Source: an uncultured Clostridia bacterium
GTDB taxonomy: Bacteria; Bacillota; Clostridia; Peptostreptococcales; Anaerovoracaceae
Length of the DNA stretch: 64,000 nt
Reading direction: 5' to 3'
NCBI GenBank assembly: GCA_934234035.1
Contig: CAKQHH010000006.1
Span: forward strand, 1 to 64,000
Part shown: piece after piece, positions 8,754-16,901 of the stretch
Layout: the number at the start of each line of letters is the position of its first letter
Numbering within the stretch: the stretch's first letter is position 1
Notes under the pieces: model-generated
Databases searched by the model: none
Seen by the model: only the letters and a program-made list of their open reading frames with translations
Told to the model about the DNA's origin: nothing
Program-made: the position numbers and the translations under genes

Positions 8754-9407
8754 TTACTCCGCTCTGCTCTTCTCCTGCTTTACCTTGTGATCGATTACGT
8801 GGCGGGAAGCCAGCTCTTTGCGAATGTCCTCCAGCGAAATGCCCTGCTCGATCATCATCACCATCACGTGGTATACCAGATCCGAAATCTCGTAAATGGT
8901 CTCCTTCGGATCGTTGTCCTTCGCCGCAACGATGACCTCCGTGGACTCCTCCCCGATTTTCTTCAGGATTTTGTCCAGGCCCTTCTGAAACAAGTAGGTG
9001 GTGTAGGACCCCTCCTGCGGATTCGTCTTCCGTCCCCGAATGAGCTCCATCAGGGCGTCCGGGGTAAAATCAGACTTCGCCTCGTTCTGATATACCGGGT
9101 TGAAAAAACAGGTTTCCGCCCCGGTATGGCACGCCGGTCCGTCCTTTTCCACTACCACCTTCAGGGTGTCCAGATCGCAGTCCGCCGTAATGCTCACAAT
9201 GTGCTGATAGTTGCCGCTGGTCTCCCCTTTGGTCCACAGCTCTTGGCGGGACCGGCTCCAGAAACAGGTTTTTCCCGTTTCCATGGAAATCTTCAGGCTC
9301 TCCCGATTCATGTACGCCACCATAAGCAGCTCGTGGGTTCCGGCTTCCACGATTACCGCCGGAATCAATCCTTTTTCATCAAATTTCAACTGATCAATCT
9401 CTGTCAT
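8754..9407 (-). CDS. hisIE: Bifunctional phosphoribosyl-AMP cyclohydrolase / phosphoribosyl-ATP pyrophosphatase
   Basis: Catalyses steps 2 and 3 of histidine synthesis: hydrolysis of phosphoribosyl-ATP to phosphoribosyl-AMP, then opening of the purine ring. Residues 1-~110 are the HisI cyclohydrolase domain, with [11 protein letters not shown], the DCDLDT acidic metal site and the zinc cysteines of [11 protein letters not shown]. Residues ~115-200 are the all-helical HisE (MazG-like) domain with [15 protein letters not shown] and [10 protein letters not shown]. The fused arrangement and 217-residue length are standard. It sits between hisF and the PHP phosphatase gene in the operon; GGGGAGA precedes ATG 9407. 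Confidence 0.96.
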   Translation of the reverse strand: MTEIDQLKFDEKGLIPAVIVEAGTHELLMVAYMNRESLKISMETGKTCFWSRSRQELWTKGETSGNYQHIVSITADCDLDTLKVVVEKDGPACHTGAETCFFNPVYQNEAKSDFTPDALMELIRGRKTNPQEGSYTTYLFQKGLDKILKKIGEESTEVIVAAKDNDPKETIYEISDLVYHVMVMMIEQGISLEDIRKELASRHVIDHKVKQEKSRAE

Positions 9408-9434
9408 CGTCTCTCCCCTTTGTCCGTACGGTTT

Positions 9435-10193
9435 CTACAGCCGAACGGAAATATCGTTTTGCTTTAGCTCTTTTTTCAAATCCGGAATCGTCACTTCTCC
9501 GAAATGGAAAATGGACGCGGCCAGACCGGCGCTTACCGTTGGAATCTCTTGGAACAGGGTGACGAAATCCTGAATGCAGCCCGCACCGCCGGAAGCGATG
9601 ACCGGTACATCCACCACCTCGCACACCGCCTTCAGCATCGGCAGGTCGAATCCCTGTTTCACGCCGTCGGTATCGATGGAGTTCAGCACCACTTCGCCGG
9701 CGCCTCTCTCCACCCCTTCACGGATCCATTCTACCGCATCCATGCCCGTGTTCTCTCGGCCGCCCTTGGCGAAGACCCGATAGACTCCATCCACCCGAGC
9801 CGCATCCACGGACAGGACCACGCACTGGTTTCCGTATTTTTCCGCCGCCTGCCGAATCAGCTCCGGATTCCGGATGGCACCGGAATTAACGCTGACCTTG
9901 TCGGCACCGCATTTCAGCACCCGGTCGAAATCCTCCAGGCTGTTGATGCCGCCGCCCACAGTGAGGGGGATAAATACTTTGGAGGCCACTTCGGTCAGCA
10001 CTTCGGTGAACAGCTTCCGTCCCTCTGCGGATGCGGTGATATCGTAGAACACCATTTCATCCGCGCCGTTTTTCGTGTAGTATTCCGCCAGCTCCACCGG
10101 GGAATTCACATCGCTGAGGCCCTGAAAATTCACGCCCTTCACGACTCTGCCATCTTTTACATCCAGGCATGGGATGATTCGTTTCGTAATCAT
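9435..10193 (-). CDS. hisF: Imidazole glycerol phosphate synthase, cyclase subunit
   Basis: Cyclase subunit that uses ammonia from HisH to make imidazole glycerol phosphate and AICAR from PRFAR. The 252-residue (beta/alpha)8 barrel shows both catalytic aspartates: one in RIIPCLDVKDGRVVKG at the N-terminus and one in VVLSVDAARVDG near the middle. The phosphate-binding loops VGGGIN and ASGGAG are present. Its ATG overlaps the hisA stop by four bases, suggesting coupled translation. It partners HisH, encoded two genes upstream in the same operon. Confidence 0.97.
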   Translation of the reverse strand: MITKRIIPCLDVKDGRVVKGVNFQGLSDVNSPVELAEYYTKNGADEMVFYDITASAEGRKLFTEVLTEVASKVFIPLTVGGGINSLEDFDRVLKCGADKVSVNSGAIRNPELIRQAAEKYGNQCVVLSVDAARVDGVYRVFAKGGRENTGMDAVEWIREGVERGAGEVVLNSIDTDGVKQGFDLPMLKAVCEVVDVPVIASGGAGCIQDFVTLFQEIPTVSAGLAASIFHFGEVTIPDLKKELKQNDISVRL

Positions 10194-10903
10194 TCTTCCT
10201 CCTGAATCGCGCTCTTTAGATCGATCACGCCCTGATAATACGCTTTTCCGATAATCGCACCGTAGAGGCCGATTTCCTTTAGGGCCCGAATATCATCAAT
10301 GGACGAAATTCCGCCGGAAGCGATGAAGCGCATCTTGTACTTCGCGGTCAGCTTTTCGTACATGGCCCGGTTGGTTCCCTCCAGCGCACCGTCCTTGGAA
10401 ATATCGGTGCAGATGATGTATTTCACGCCCTTCATCTGCATGTTCTCGCAGAAGTCATGGAGCGTGTACATGGATTTCTGAGTCCAACCCCGAATGGCCA
10501 CATAGCCGTCCTTCACATCCGCACCCACCGCAATTCGGTTTCCGTGCAGGCGTGTGGCCTCCACCACCAGGTTTTCGTTGGTAATGGCCGATGTGCCCAG
10601 GATGACCCGGGATGCACCCATATCGATGTACTTCTCAATGGTTTCCATATTTCGAATGCCGCCGCCGATTTCCACCTTCAGACCGGTGGCATCGATGATT
10701 TCTTTAATCACCCCCATATTCGGTGTTCCGCCGTCTCGGGCACCTTCCAGATCCACCACGTGAATCCAGCGAGCACCGGCTTCTTTGAATTTCAGCGCCG
10801 TGTTCACCGGGTTTTCATCGTAGACGGTCATCTGATTGTAATCTCCCCGGAACAGTCGAACGGCTTTCCCTTCATAGAGATCGATGGCTGGTAAAATTTT
10901 CAT
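10190..10903 (-). CDS. hisA: ProFAR isomerase
   Basis: Isomerises ProFAR to PRFAR, step 4 of the pathway. It is a 237-residue (beta/alpha)8 barrel homologous to HisF, with the catalytic Asp in LPAIDLYEGKAVRL and the second Asp in CTDISKDGALEG, plus phosphate loops EIGGGIRN and ASGGISS. AGGAGG lies just upstream of ATG 10903, and the stop overlaps hisF. Nothing unusual was seen. Confidence 0.97.
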   Translation of the reverse strand: MKILPAIDLYEGKAVRLFRGDYNQMTVYDENPVNTALKFKEAGARWIHVVDLEGARDGGTPNMGVIKEIIDATGLKVEIGGGIRNMETIEKYIDMGASRVILGTSAITNENLVVEATRLHGNRIAVGADVKDGYVAIRGWTQKSMYTLHDFCENMQMKGVKYIICTDISKDGALEGTNRAMYEKLTAKYKMRFIASGGISSIDDIRALKEIGLYGAIIGKAYYQGVIDLKSAIQEEE

Positions 10904-10914
10904 TGACGTACCTC

Positions 10915-11523
10915 CTATAGTTCACAGAAAGCTTTCAGAATCGAAAGTCCCACCTCACTGCTTTTCTCCGGATGGAATTGGCATCCGTATACGTTATCTT
11001 TCTGAACCGCCGCGGTCATTTCCACCCCGTACTCCGTGGTGGCGATGACGTATTCCGCCGGCGTCTCCGCATAATAAGAATGCACGAAGTAGACGTAATC
11101 CCCATTGGCGGTGTTCTTCATCAAAGGGCTTGGCTGTTTCAATGCCAGCTCATTCCATCCGATATGGGGAATGGGCAGCTCCTTTGGAATTCGTCCCTCC
11201 ATGGGAACGATTTCCCCCGGAATCAATCCCAAGCCTTCGTATTCACCGTACTCATAGCTCCGATCGAAGAGCATCTGCATTCCCAGGCAGATGCCCATCA
11301 GAGGCTTTCCCTTTCCGGCTTCTTCCTGCACCACCCGATCCAGGCCGGTGCTTCGAAGGGCTTCCCGGGCATCCCGGAACGCACCTACACCCGGAAGAAT
11401 TAGTTTATCCGCTTTCCGGATTTCCGCCGGATCCCCGGTGTAATCCGCATCGATTCCAATCGCTCTCAACGAGGATCTCAGGGAAAACAGGTTCCCTACC
11501 CCGTAATCGATAATTCTGATCAT
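10915..11523 (-). CDS. hisH: Imidazole glycerol phosphate synthase, glutaminase subunit
   Basis: Class I glutamine amidotransferase that feeds ammonia through the HisF barrel. The nucleophile Cys is in MGICLGMQMLF and the catalytic His/Glu pair is in CQFHPEKSSEVG near the C-terminus. The oxyanion-strand motif LPGVGAF is present. Length is 202 residues, usual for HisH. Its ATG overlaps the hisB stop as TAATG, so translation is probably coupled. Confidence 0.97.
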   Translation of the reverse strand: MIRIIDYGVGNLFSLRSSLRAIGIDADYTGDPAEIRKADKLILPGVGAFRDAREALRSTGLDRVVQEEAGKGKPLMGICLGMQMLFDRSYEYGEYEGLGLIPGEIVPMEGRIPKELPIPHIGWNELALKQPSPLMKNTANGDYVYFVHSYYAETPAEYVIATTEYGVEMTAAVQKDNVYGCQFHPEKSSEVGLSILKAFCEL

Positions 11524-12308
11524 TACAGTAATCCTTTCTTCAGAAGCTCTTTCTCCAGTTCCTCCGTGGAGGACAGCTCCTTCCGAACCGGGGCTGCCGG
11601 TTCCCGAGAAACCTGCTGGGTCATGCCTTTAGCGATGCCCTTGGAATAGGTGTCGCTGCCCAGTCCCCGGGGAACATCATCGTATTCGTCCTCTATGGGA
11701 ATCACATCCTCTTCCGTCTCCGTCAGTCGCCCTTTGGTGGAAGGAATTTCATTCCGGAAGCGCTCATCCACCGCCACCGCTTTTCGCAAGGTGTGGGCCA
11801 GTGATTTAAACATACCTTCAATGATGTGATGGCTGTTTCTTCCCGCCAGCTGCCGGATATGAAGGGTCACGCCGGCATTTCGAACGAAACCCGTCACGAA
11901 CTCCTCTGCAAGCTCCGTGTCGAAGGTCCCCACTTTCTCCGTGGGAATCTCCATCCGGTAATCCAAATACGACCGGCCTGAAATATCCAGAGAAGTGAGA
12001 ATCAAGGCTTCATCCATAGCCAAGGTCGTATCCCCGTAGCGACAGATGCCCTGCTTGTCCCCCAGCGCTTTTGCAAAGGCCAGTCCCAGGCTGATTCCGA
12101 TATCCTCCACCGAATGGTGATCGTCCACGTACACATCCCCCTGACACTTCACCTTCAAGTCGAATCCGGCGTGCTTTGCCAGCAGCACCAGCATGTGATC
12201 CATGAATCCAATCCCCGTATCGATTTCACTCCAACCGCTGCCGTCCAGATCCAGGTAAAGCTGCACCTGCGTCTCTCCCGTGGAACGGTTCACTTCGGCT
12301 TTTCTCAT
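11523..12308 (-). CDS. hisB: Imidazoleglycerol-phosphate dehydratase with C-terminal extension
   Basis: Dehydrates imidazole glycerol phosphate to imidazole acetol phosphate. Residues 1-195 are a complete monofunctional enzyme: the two Mn-binding histidine motifs DDHHSVED and NSHHIIEGMFKSLAH, the acidic motif MDEALI and the usual ending IPSTKGRL. Bacterial HisB normally stops there (about 195 residues). This protein continues for 66 more residues, first acidic (EDEYDD), then a polar stretch and a charged helix-like end (STEELEKELLKKGLL). The frame of the extension is open right up to the TAATG overlap with hisH, so it is not a readthrough artefact. Its function is unknown. Confidence 0.95.
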   Translation of the reverse strand: MRKAEVNRSTGETQVQLYLDLDGSGWSEIDTGIGFMDHMLVLLAKHAGFDLKVKCQGDVYVDDHHSVEDIGISLGLAFAKALGDKQGICRYGDTTLAMDEALILTSLDISGRSYLDYRMEIPTEKVGTFDTELAEEFVTGFVRNAGVTLHIRQLAGRNSHHIIEGMFKSLAHTLRKAVAVDERFRNEIPSTKGRLTETEEDVIPIEDEYDDVPRGLGSDTYSKGIAKGMTQQVSREPAAPVRKELSSTEELEKELLKKGLL

Positions 12309-12311
12309 CTT

Positions 12312-13376
12312 CTATTCCTCCTGCAGAATTTCTCTCAGCTTTTCAAAGAGCACATCCATCTGCTCTTTCGTACCTATTGTAATTCTAACATAATCTTGAA
12401 TCCGTTCTGTGGTGAAATGACGAACCAGAACCCCTTTCTCCTTTAATTTCCGATACAGCTTGTCGCCATCCATTCCGGGACGACGGGCAAAAACAAAATT
12501 CGCTTTGGACGGAAGTACTTCGAAGCCCATGGACGTTAGCGTTTCTGCCGTATACTTCCGGTTTTCCTGAATGATATCGGCGTTCTTTCGGTAATAATCC
12601 TCTTCCTCCAACGCCGCGCTTCCCAGAATCAAAGACAGGGTATTTACGCTGTACGGATTGGTGGAGTACTGAAGGGTAATCAGATCTCGAATCAGCTCTC
12701 GATTTCCGATGGCGAATCCCAGTCTCCCTCCGGCAAAGCTCCGGGATTTGGAGAAGGTCTGGGAGATGAGAATATTGTCGTACTTCTTGGTAAGGGGTAC
12801 GGCAGACTCCGCCCCGAAATCCACGTATGCTTCATCGATCAGCACGACGTGATTCGGATTTGCTTTTACAATCTCCTCGATAACCTCTAACGACAGGGCG
12901 ATTCCCGTCGGCGCGTTAGGGTTTGGAATGATGACGTTGCAGTCGTCCCGGCAGTAATCTCGGTAATCGATGGTCATATCCTCCTGCAGGGGCACCTTTC
13001 GGTAATTCACCCCGTGAAGGTTGGCGATGACTTCGTAGAAACTGTAGGAAATGTCCGGAAACAGCAGCGTGTCTTTATCGTCATTAAAGGCCATCATGGC
13101 GAAGTTCAGAATGTCGTCCGAACCGTTGGCCAGGAACACGTTCTCCGGCTCCACCCGGAACCGGTCCGCCAGCTTCGCCTTCAATTGGCGTCCCGTAGGA
13201 TCCGGATACAGACGAAGCCGCTCCATGTCCGCCTCTTTCAGTTTCCGGCAGACCCCCGGAGCCGGCGGAAACGGAGATTCATTGGTGTTTAGCTTAATGT
13301 ACTCCATTTCCTTCGGCTGTTCCCCCGGTGTATATGATTGAAACCCTTTATACCGTTCTCTGATATATCGACTCAT
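12312..13376 (-). CDS. hisC: Histidinol-phosphate aminotransferase
   Basis: PLP enzyme that transaminates imidazole acetol phosphate with glutamate. The 354-residue fold-type I aminotransferase has the N-terminal substrate motif LNTNESPFPP, the cofactor-contacting NPNAPTG, Asp/Tyr in LIDEAYVDF, the PLP lysine in SQTFSKSRSFAGGRLG and the Arg motif VRHF near the end. Its ribosome site lies inside the hisD stop region. The histidine operon context removes doubt about substrate class. Confidence 0.96.
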   Translation of the reverse strand: MSRYIRERYKGFQSYTPGEQPKEMEYIKLNTNESPFPPAPGVCRKLKEADMERLRLYPDPTGRQLKAKLADRFRVEPENVFLANGSDDILNFAMMAFNDDKDTLLFPDISYSFYEVIANLHGVNYRKVPLQEDMTIDYRDYCRDDCNVIIPNPNAPTGIALSLEVIEEIVKANPNHVVLIDEAYVDFGAESAVPLTKKYDNILISQTFSKSRSFAGGRLGFAIGNRELIRDLITLQYSTNPYSVNTLSLILGSAALEEEDYYRKNADIIQENRKYTAETLTSMGFEVLPSKANFVFARRPGMDGDKLYRKLKEKGVLVRHFTTERIQDYVRITIGTKEQMDVLFEKLREILQEE

Positions 13377-13379
13377 GGC

Positions 13380-14657
13380 CTACCGCTCCTTCCTGTTTTT
13401 TCTCACCAGAACGCTTCTTCCGTGGGCATCCAAACCCTCTTCCGCCGCGAAGCGCGCCACCTTATCCGCAATCTTTGCCAGTGCATCCTCCGTATAGTAG
13501 GAATACTGCATCTTCTTGGTGAAATCGTCCACCGACAGCGGGCTGTTGAACCGCGCCGTCCCGCCGGTAGGCAGGGTGTGGTTCGGTCCCGCGAAATAGT
13601 CGCCCAATGCCTCCGGGCAGTTCTTTCCCAAGAAGATGGATCCGGCATTGCGGATTCGGTCCAGATAATCAAAGGGATTGTCCACGCAGAGCTCAAAATG
13701 CTCCGGCGCAATCTCGTTGGCGATATCGATTGCGGTCTCGATATCTTCCGTTAAAATAATTTTTCCGTTATGGTCAATGGATGCCCGGGCAATCTCCTCC
13801 CGCGGCAATACCTTTAATTGCTTTTCCAATTCCTGCGGCACCGCTTCCGCCAGTTCCGGGCTGTCCGTCACCAGCACCGCGGTTGCAAAGCGGTCGTGTT
13901 CCGCCTGGGACAGCATATCCGCCGCCACCACTTCCGGAACACAAGTTCCGTCCGCTACGATGAGAATCTCGCTGGGACCGGCAATCATATCGATGGAAAC
14001 CTTCCCGTAGACCTGTTTCTTGGCCTCTGCCACGAAGGCATTTCCCGGCCCTACGATTTTGTCTGCCGCCGGAATGGTCTCCGTTCCGTATGCCAGCGCC
14101 GCAACGGCTTGAGCGCCGCCCACCCGAAAAATTCGATTTGCGCCGCCGATCTTTGCCGCTGCCAGCAGCACCGGGCTGATCTTTCCATCCGTGGCCGGTG
14201 TGGTGATGATGATTTCCGATACTCCGGCGATGTGCGCCGGAATGCAGTTCATCAATACCGTGGACGGATACGCTGCGGTTCCTCCCGGCACGTACAGACC
14301 GGCTCTCTCAATCGGCACCACCTTCTGTCCCATGACAATTCCCGGTTTCTCGTTCAGAATAAAGCTGTTCCGCTTCTGGCGGCTGTGAAATTCCCGAATG
14401 TTTGCCGCCGCCTCTTCCAGTATTTCAATCAGTTCCGGATCCACGGAACGGTACGCCTCGTCGATTTCCTCCGGCGTCACTTCCAGGGGTTCCCGGGAGC
14501 GATCGAATTCCAGATTGTACCGACGAAGGGCTTCGTCCCCGTTCTTCCGAACCCTGTCAATAATTTCCGATACAATGTTCTCCACGTTTGCCGGCATCTC
14601 CGTGCGGGCAAAAATATCTTCCGGGGCCACTTCCCCGTATTTGTAACTTCTAATCAT
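13380..14657 (-). CDS. hisD: Histidinol dehydrogenase
   Basis: Zn-dependent, NAD-linked oxidation of histidinol to histidine, the last two steps of the pathway. The 425-residue length is typical. Recognisable motifs are VPGGTAAYPSTVLMNCIPA, GPGNAFVAEAKKQVYG, the substrate/NAD region GPSEILIVAD with SQAEHDR, and the C-terminal zinc segment AGPNHTLPTGGTAR. The start ATG has only a weak ribosome site. It lies between hisG and hisC. Confidence 0.97.
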   Translation of the reverse strand: MIRSYKYGEVAPEDIFARTEMPANVENIVSEIIDRVRKNGDEALRRYNLEFDRSREPLEVTPEEIDEAYRSVDPELIEILEEAAANIREFHSRQKRNSFILNEKPGIVMGQKVVPIERAGLYVPGGTAAYPSTVLMNCIPAHIAGVSEIIITTPATDGKISPVLLAAAKIGGANRIFRVGGAQAVAALAYGTETIPAADKIVGPGNAFVAEAKKQVYGKVSIDMIAGPSEILIVADGTCVPEVVAADMLSQAEHDRFATAVLVTDSPELAEAVPQELEKQLKVLPREEIARASIDHNGKIILTEDIETAIDIANEIAPEHFELCVDNPFDYLDRIRNAGSIFLGKNCPEALGDYFAGPNHTLPTGGTARFNSPLSVDDFTKKMQYSYYTEDALAKIADKVARFAAEEGLDAHGRSVLVRKNRKER

Positions 14658-14691
14658 AATCTGTAATCTCTATCCTTCTTTCCCTGCTTCA

Positions 14692-15327
14692 TTACTTCCG
14701 GGAAACTTCCGATGCCAGTCCGTCCAGCACCGCTTCGATTTCCCGCGTCTTGAATTTGAATGCGGACTTGTTGGAAATAAACCGGGCACTGATGTCCACG
14801 ATGGTTTCCTGAATCTCCAGGTTGTTGGCCCGGAGGGTGTTTCCGGTCTCCACAATATCCACGATCACATCGGACAGCCCCAGAATCGGCGCAATCTCGA
14901 TGGATCCGTTTAATTTGATGATATCGATATCTCTGCTTTTACCCCCGTAGAACTTTCGGGCGATTTCCGGAAATTTGGTGGCGACCCGAAGGGTATGCCC
15001 CGTGTCGTCCCACCAGTCCTTTGGCGCTGCCACCATCATCCGGCACTTGCCGCACTTCAGGTCCAGCAACTCGTATACGTCGGGCTTGCTTTCCAGGAGA
15101 ATGTCCTTTCCCACAACACCCACATCTGCGGCTCCGCGTTCCACGTAGATTGCTACATCCGAAGGCTTCACCCAGAAATACCGAATGCCCTTTTCTTCAT
15201 TTTCAAAAATAAGCTTGCGGCTTTCTTCCAGGAGCTCCGGGCATTCAAAACCCGCATCGGCGAACATCTGATATACCTTCCGTCCCAGGCGTCCTTTGGG
15301 AAGCGCTACATTAATCGTCTCTTTCAA
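14692..15327 (-). CDS. hisG: ATP phosphoribosyltransferase, short catalytic subunit
   Basis: First and committed step: transfers PRPP to N1 of ATP. At 211 residues it is the short form (HisGS), which lacks the C-terminal ACT-like regulatory domain and needs HisZ, encoded just upstream. Motifs include INVALPKGRLG at the N-terminus and the PRPP loop DIVETGNTLRANNLE. The start is a TTG codon (15327) with GGGGAGGTGA at good spacing; it overlaps the end of hisZ by 17 bases. Confidence 0.95.
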   Translation of the reverse strand: MKETINVALPKGRLGRKVYQMFADAGFECPELLEESRKLIFENEEKGIRYFWVKPSDVAIYVERGAADVGVVGKDILLESKPDVYELLDLKCGKCRMMVAAPKDWWDDTGHTLRVATKFPEIARKFYGGKSRDIDIIKLNGSIEIAPILGLSDVIVDIVETGNTLRANNLEIQETIVDISARFISNKSAFKFKTREIEAVLDGLASEVSRK

Positions 15328-16441
15328 CCGTCTTCACCTCCCCGTTTTCAAGTCGTACCAGTTCCCGGTAACGAAGGTTTTTCGGAACCCGCTTCTGCAC
15401 GGAAACGCTGAGTCCCCGGTCCGTGTAATCCCGAACCACCTGATTTAGCTGATTCAAATCTTCCCACGGCTGATCCAGAATTACCACATCCACATCGATG
15501 TCCCGGCGAACGCGGTTCAGCTTCTCCAGGGAATCCATGGAAATGGAAAATCCGACAGCGCCGGCACTTGCTTTTCCCATCACTTCCATCAAGTTGTCGT
15601 ACCGCCCCCCTGCCAGAATCGGGGCAGCGATACCCTTGATGAAGCCCTGGAAGATCACGCCGTTATAGTATCCCATGTCGTTGACCACGGAGAAGTCGAA
15701 GCGCACGTTCTTCTCCAGCTTCTGCGCCTTCAATGCGGATACCAGCACCTTCAGCTCGCCCACCGACCGGCGCATGGTATTGTTCACCGCCAACTGATCC
15801 AGCTCGCCCACCACTTCGTCGATGGGGCCGTAGGTGGTAATCAGCTTCCGAAGCCGCCGAATCATCTTCTCCGGAACCTCGTATTTCCGGCAGATTTCCG
15901 CCGCTCCGTGAATGTTTTTTTCTCCGATGCAATGGAGCACTTTCTGTTCCGCCTCTTTCGGCAAGTTCAGCAGAGAGGTCAGGGCCCGCACGATTCCCAT
16001 ATGAGAAAGATCCATCACGTAATTCTCATCGATCAGCGCCAGGCTTCGCACCGCCAAAAGAATCACTTCGCACACATCATAGGACCCGATGTCCCCGATG
16101 CACTCGATGCCGGTCTGGGTGATTTCCCGGAAATCCCCATACTCTCCGGAAAGCCGGTAGACCTCATCGTCGTAGCAGAACTTTTGCACCTCCCCCGGCA
16201 GGGGATTCGCCATCTTGGCGATGGACAGCGTCACGTCCGGTTTTAACGCCATCAGTTTGCCCCGCGCATCCGTGAAGGTGAGAATCCCATCCTCACCCAG
16301 AAAATCCTTATTCTCGGCGTACAGCTCGTACTCTTCGAACTTTCCGGTCTTAAATCGCCGGTATCCGTAGCTTCCAAAAAGCTCCCGCAGCCGGTACACC
16401 GCTTTCTCGTTGTTCCTCAAAATTCTGTCGTAATCAATCAT
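15311..16441 (-). CDS. hisZ: ATP phosphoribosyltransferase regulatory subunit (HisRS-like)
   Basis: Catalytically inactive histidyl-tRNA synthetase paralogue that forms a hetero-octamer with short HisG and confers feedback control by histidine. The 376-residue protein has the class II synthetase core (FEEYELYAENKD, LKPDVTLSIAKM, FCYDDEVYRL) and the later AGGRYDNLMEVMG and SISMDSLEKLN segments, but no anticodon-binding domain of a full HisRS. ATG 16441 overlaps the upstream yerC-like gene by eight bases. The combination of short HisG with HisZ explains why no HisG ACT domain is present. Confidence 0.94.
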   Translation of the reverse strand: MIDYDRILRNNEKAVYRLRELFGSYGYRRFKTGKFEEYELYAENKDFLGEDGILTFTDARGKLMALKPDVTLSIAKMANPLPGEVQKFCYDDEVYRLSGEYGDFREITQTGIECIGDIGSYDVCEVILLAVRSLALIDENYVMDLSHMGIVRALTSLLNLPKEAEQKVLHCIGEKNIHGAAEICRKYEVPEKMIRRLRKLITTYGPIDEVVGELDQLAVNNTMRRSVGELKVLVSALKAQKLEKNVRFDFSVVNDMGYYNGVIFQGFIKGIAAPILAGGRYDNLMEVMGKASAGAVGFSISMDSLEKLNRVRRDIDVDVVILDQPWEDLNQLNQVVRDYTDRGLSVSVQKRVPKNLRYRELVRLENGEVKTVERDD

Positions 16442-16727
16442 TCTCGTCTTTTAGCCTTTCCAATACCGCTTTATACCCGCCGGGCCCGTACATCAGGCAT
16501 TTGTTCACCCGCCCGATGGTCGCCGAACTGCTTCCCGTTTCCTTGCTGATTTCGTTGAACACCATGCCCTCCGACAGCAGCTTCGCCACCTCCAGCCGAC
16601 GGCAAATATCCTGAATCTCCTTTATCGTGCAGATATCCTCAAAGAATTCCTTCACTTCCTCTTCATTTTGAAGAGATAACACGGCCCGCACAAAATTATC
16701 GTAATACTTCTTTTCCTTTTCGTTCAT
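16434..16727 (-). CDS. YerC/YecD-type TrpR-like repressor, probable his operon regulator
   Basis: Small DNA-binding protein (97 residues) of the YerC/YecD family, related to the Trp repressor. A helix-turn-helix is visible in LSEGMVFNEISKETGSSSATIGRVNKCL, followed by the family's YGPGGYKAVLERL ending. The start is placed at ATG 16727, with GGAGG nine bases upstream; two earlier in-frame ATGs lack spacing. It leads the his operon and overlaps hisZ, and a palindrome (16764-16775) lies exactly at its own promoter start site. This supports autoregulated, histidine-responsive repression of the whole operon. Comparative studies have proposed that YerC homologues act as HisR; that assignment is family knowledge plus context here. 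Confidence 0.88.
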   Translation of the reverse strand: MNEKEKKYYDNFVRAVLSLQNEEEVKEFFEDICTIKEIQDICRRLEVAKLLSEGMVFNEISKETGSSSATIGRVNKCLMYGPGGYKAVLERLKDEND

Positions 16728-16763
16728 TCCAACCATCCCCTCCTCTTCGGTTGTGTTCATGCT

Positions 16764-16805
16764 TTAGCACGCTAACATTGTAACACGGAGCTTTTTGTAA
16801 GTCAA
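16764..16805 (-). promoter_or_regulatory. Histidine operon promoter with palindromic operator
   Basis: Minus strand: TTGACT (16800-16805) and TACAAT (16777-16782) with an exact 17-base spacer. Immediately downstream, covering the expected start point, is the palindrome TTAGC-GT-GCTAA (16764-16775). A repressor bound there would block initiation; the YerC/HisR-like protein encoded next is the obvious candidate. Confidence 0.8.
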
Positions 16806-16839
16806 TTTTCTTGGTTCGTTTTTATAAAAAAACATAAAA

Positions 16840-16875
16840 AAATTGTGCTAAAAATATTAATTTTTAGCACAATTT
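16840..16875 (-). terminator. Terminator of malic enzyme-fumarase operon, with operator-like arms
   Basis: A perfect 16-bp stem (16840-16855 with 16860-16875) and 4-base loop, followed on the minus strand by a T-rich tail. Both arms contain TTTTTAGCAC, which shares TTTAGCAC with the his operator at 16763-16770, so it may also be a second repressor site. Confidence 0.75.
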
Positions 16876-16901
16876 CGTTACTATTTCGTTTCCGGCAATG
16901 C

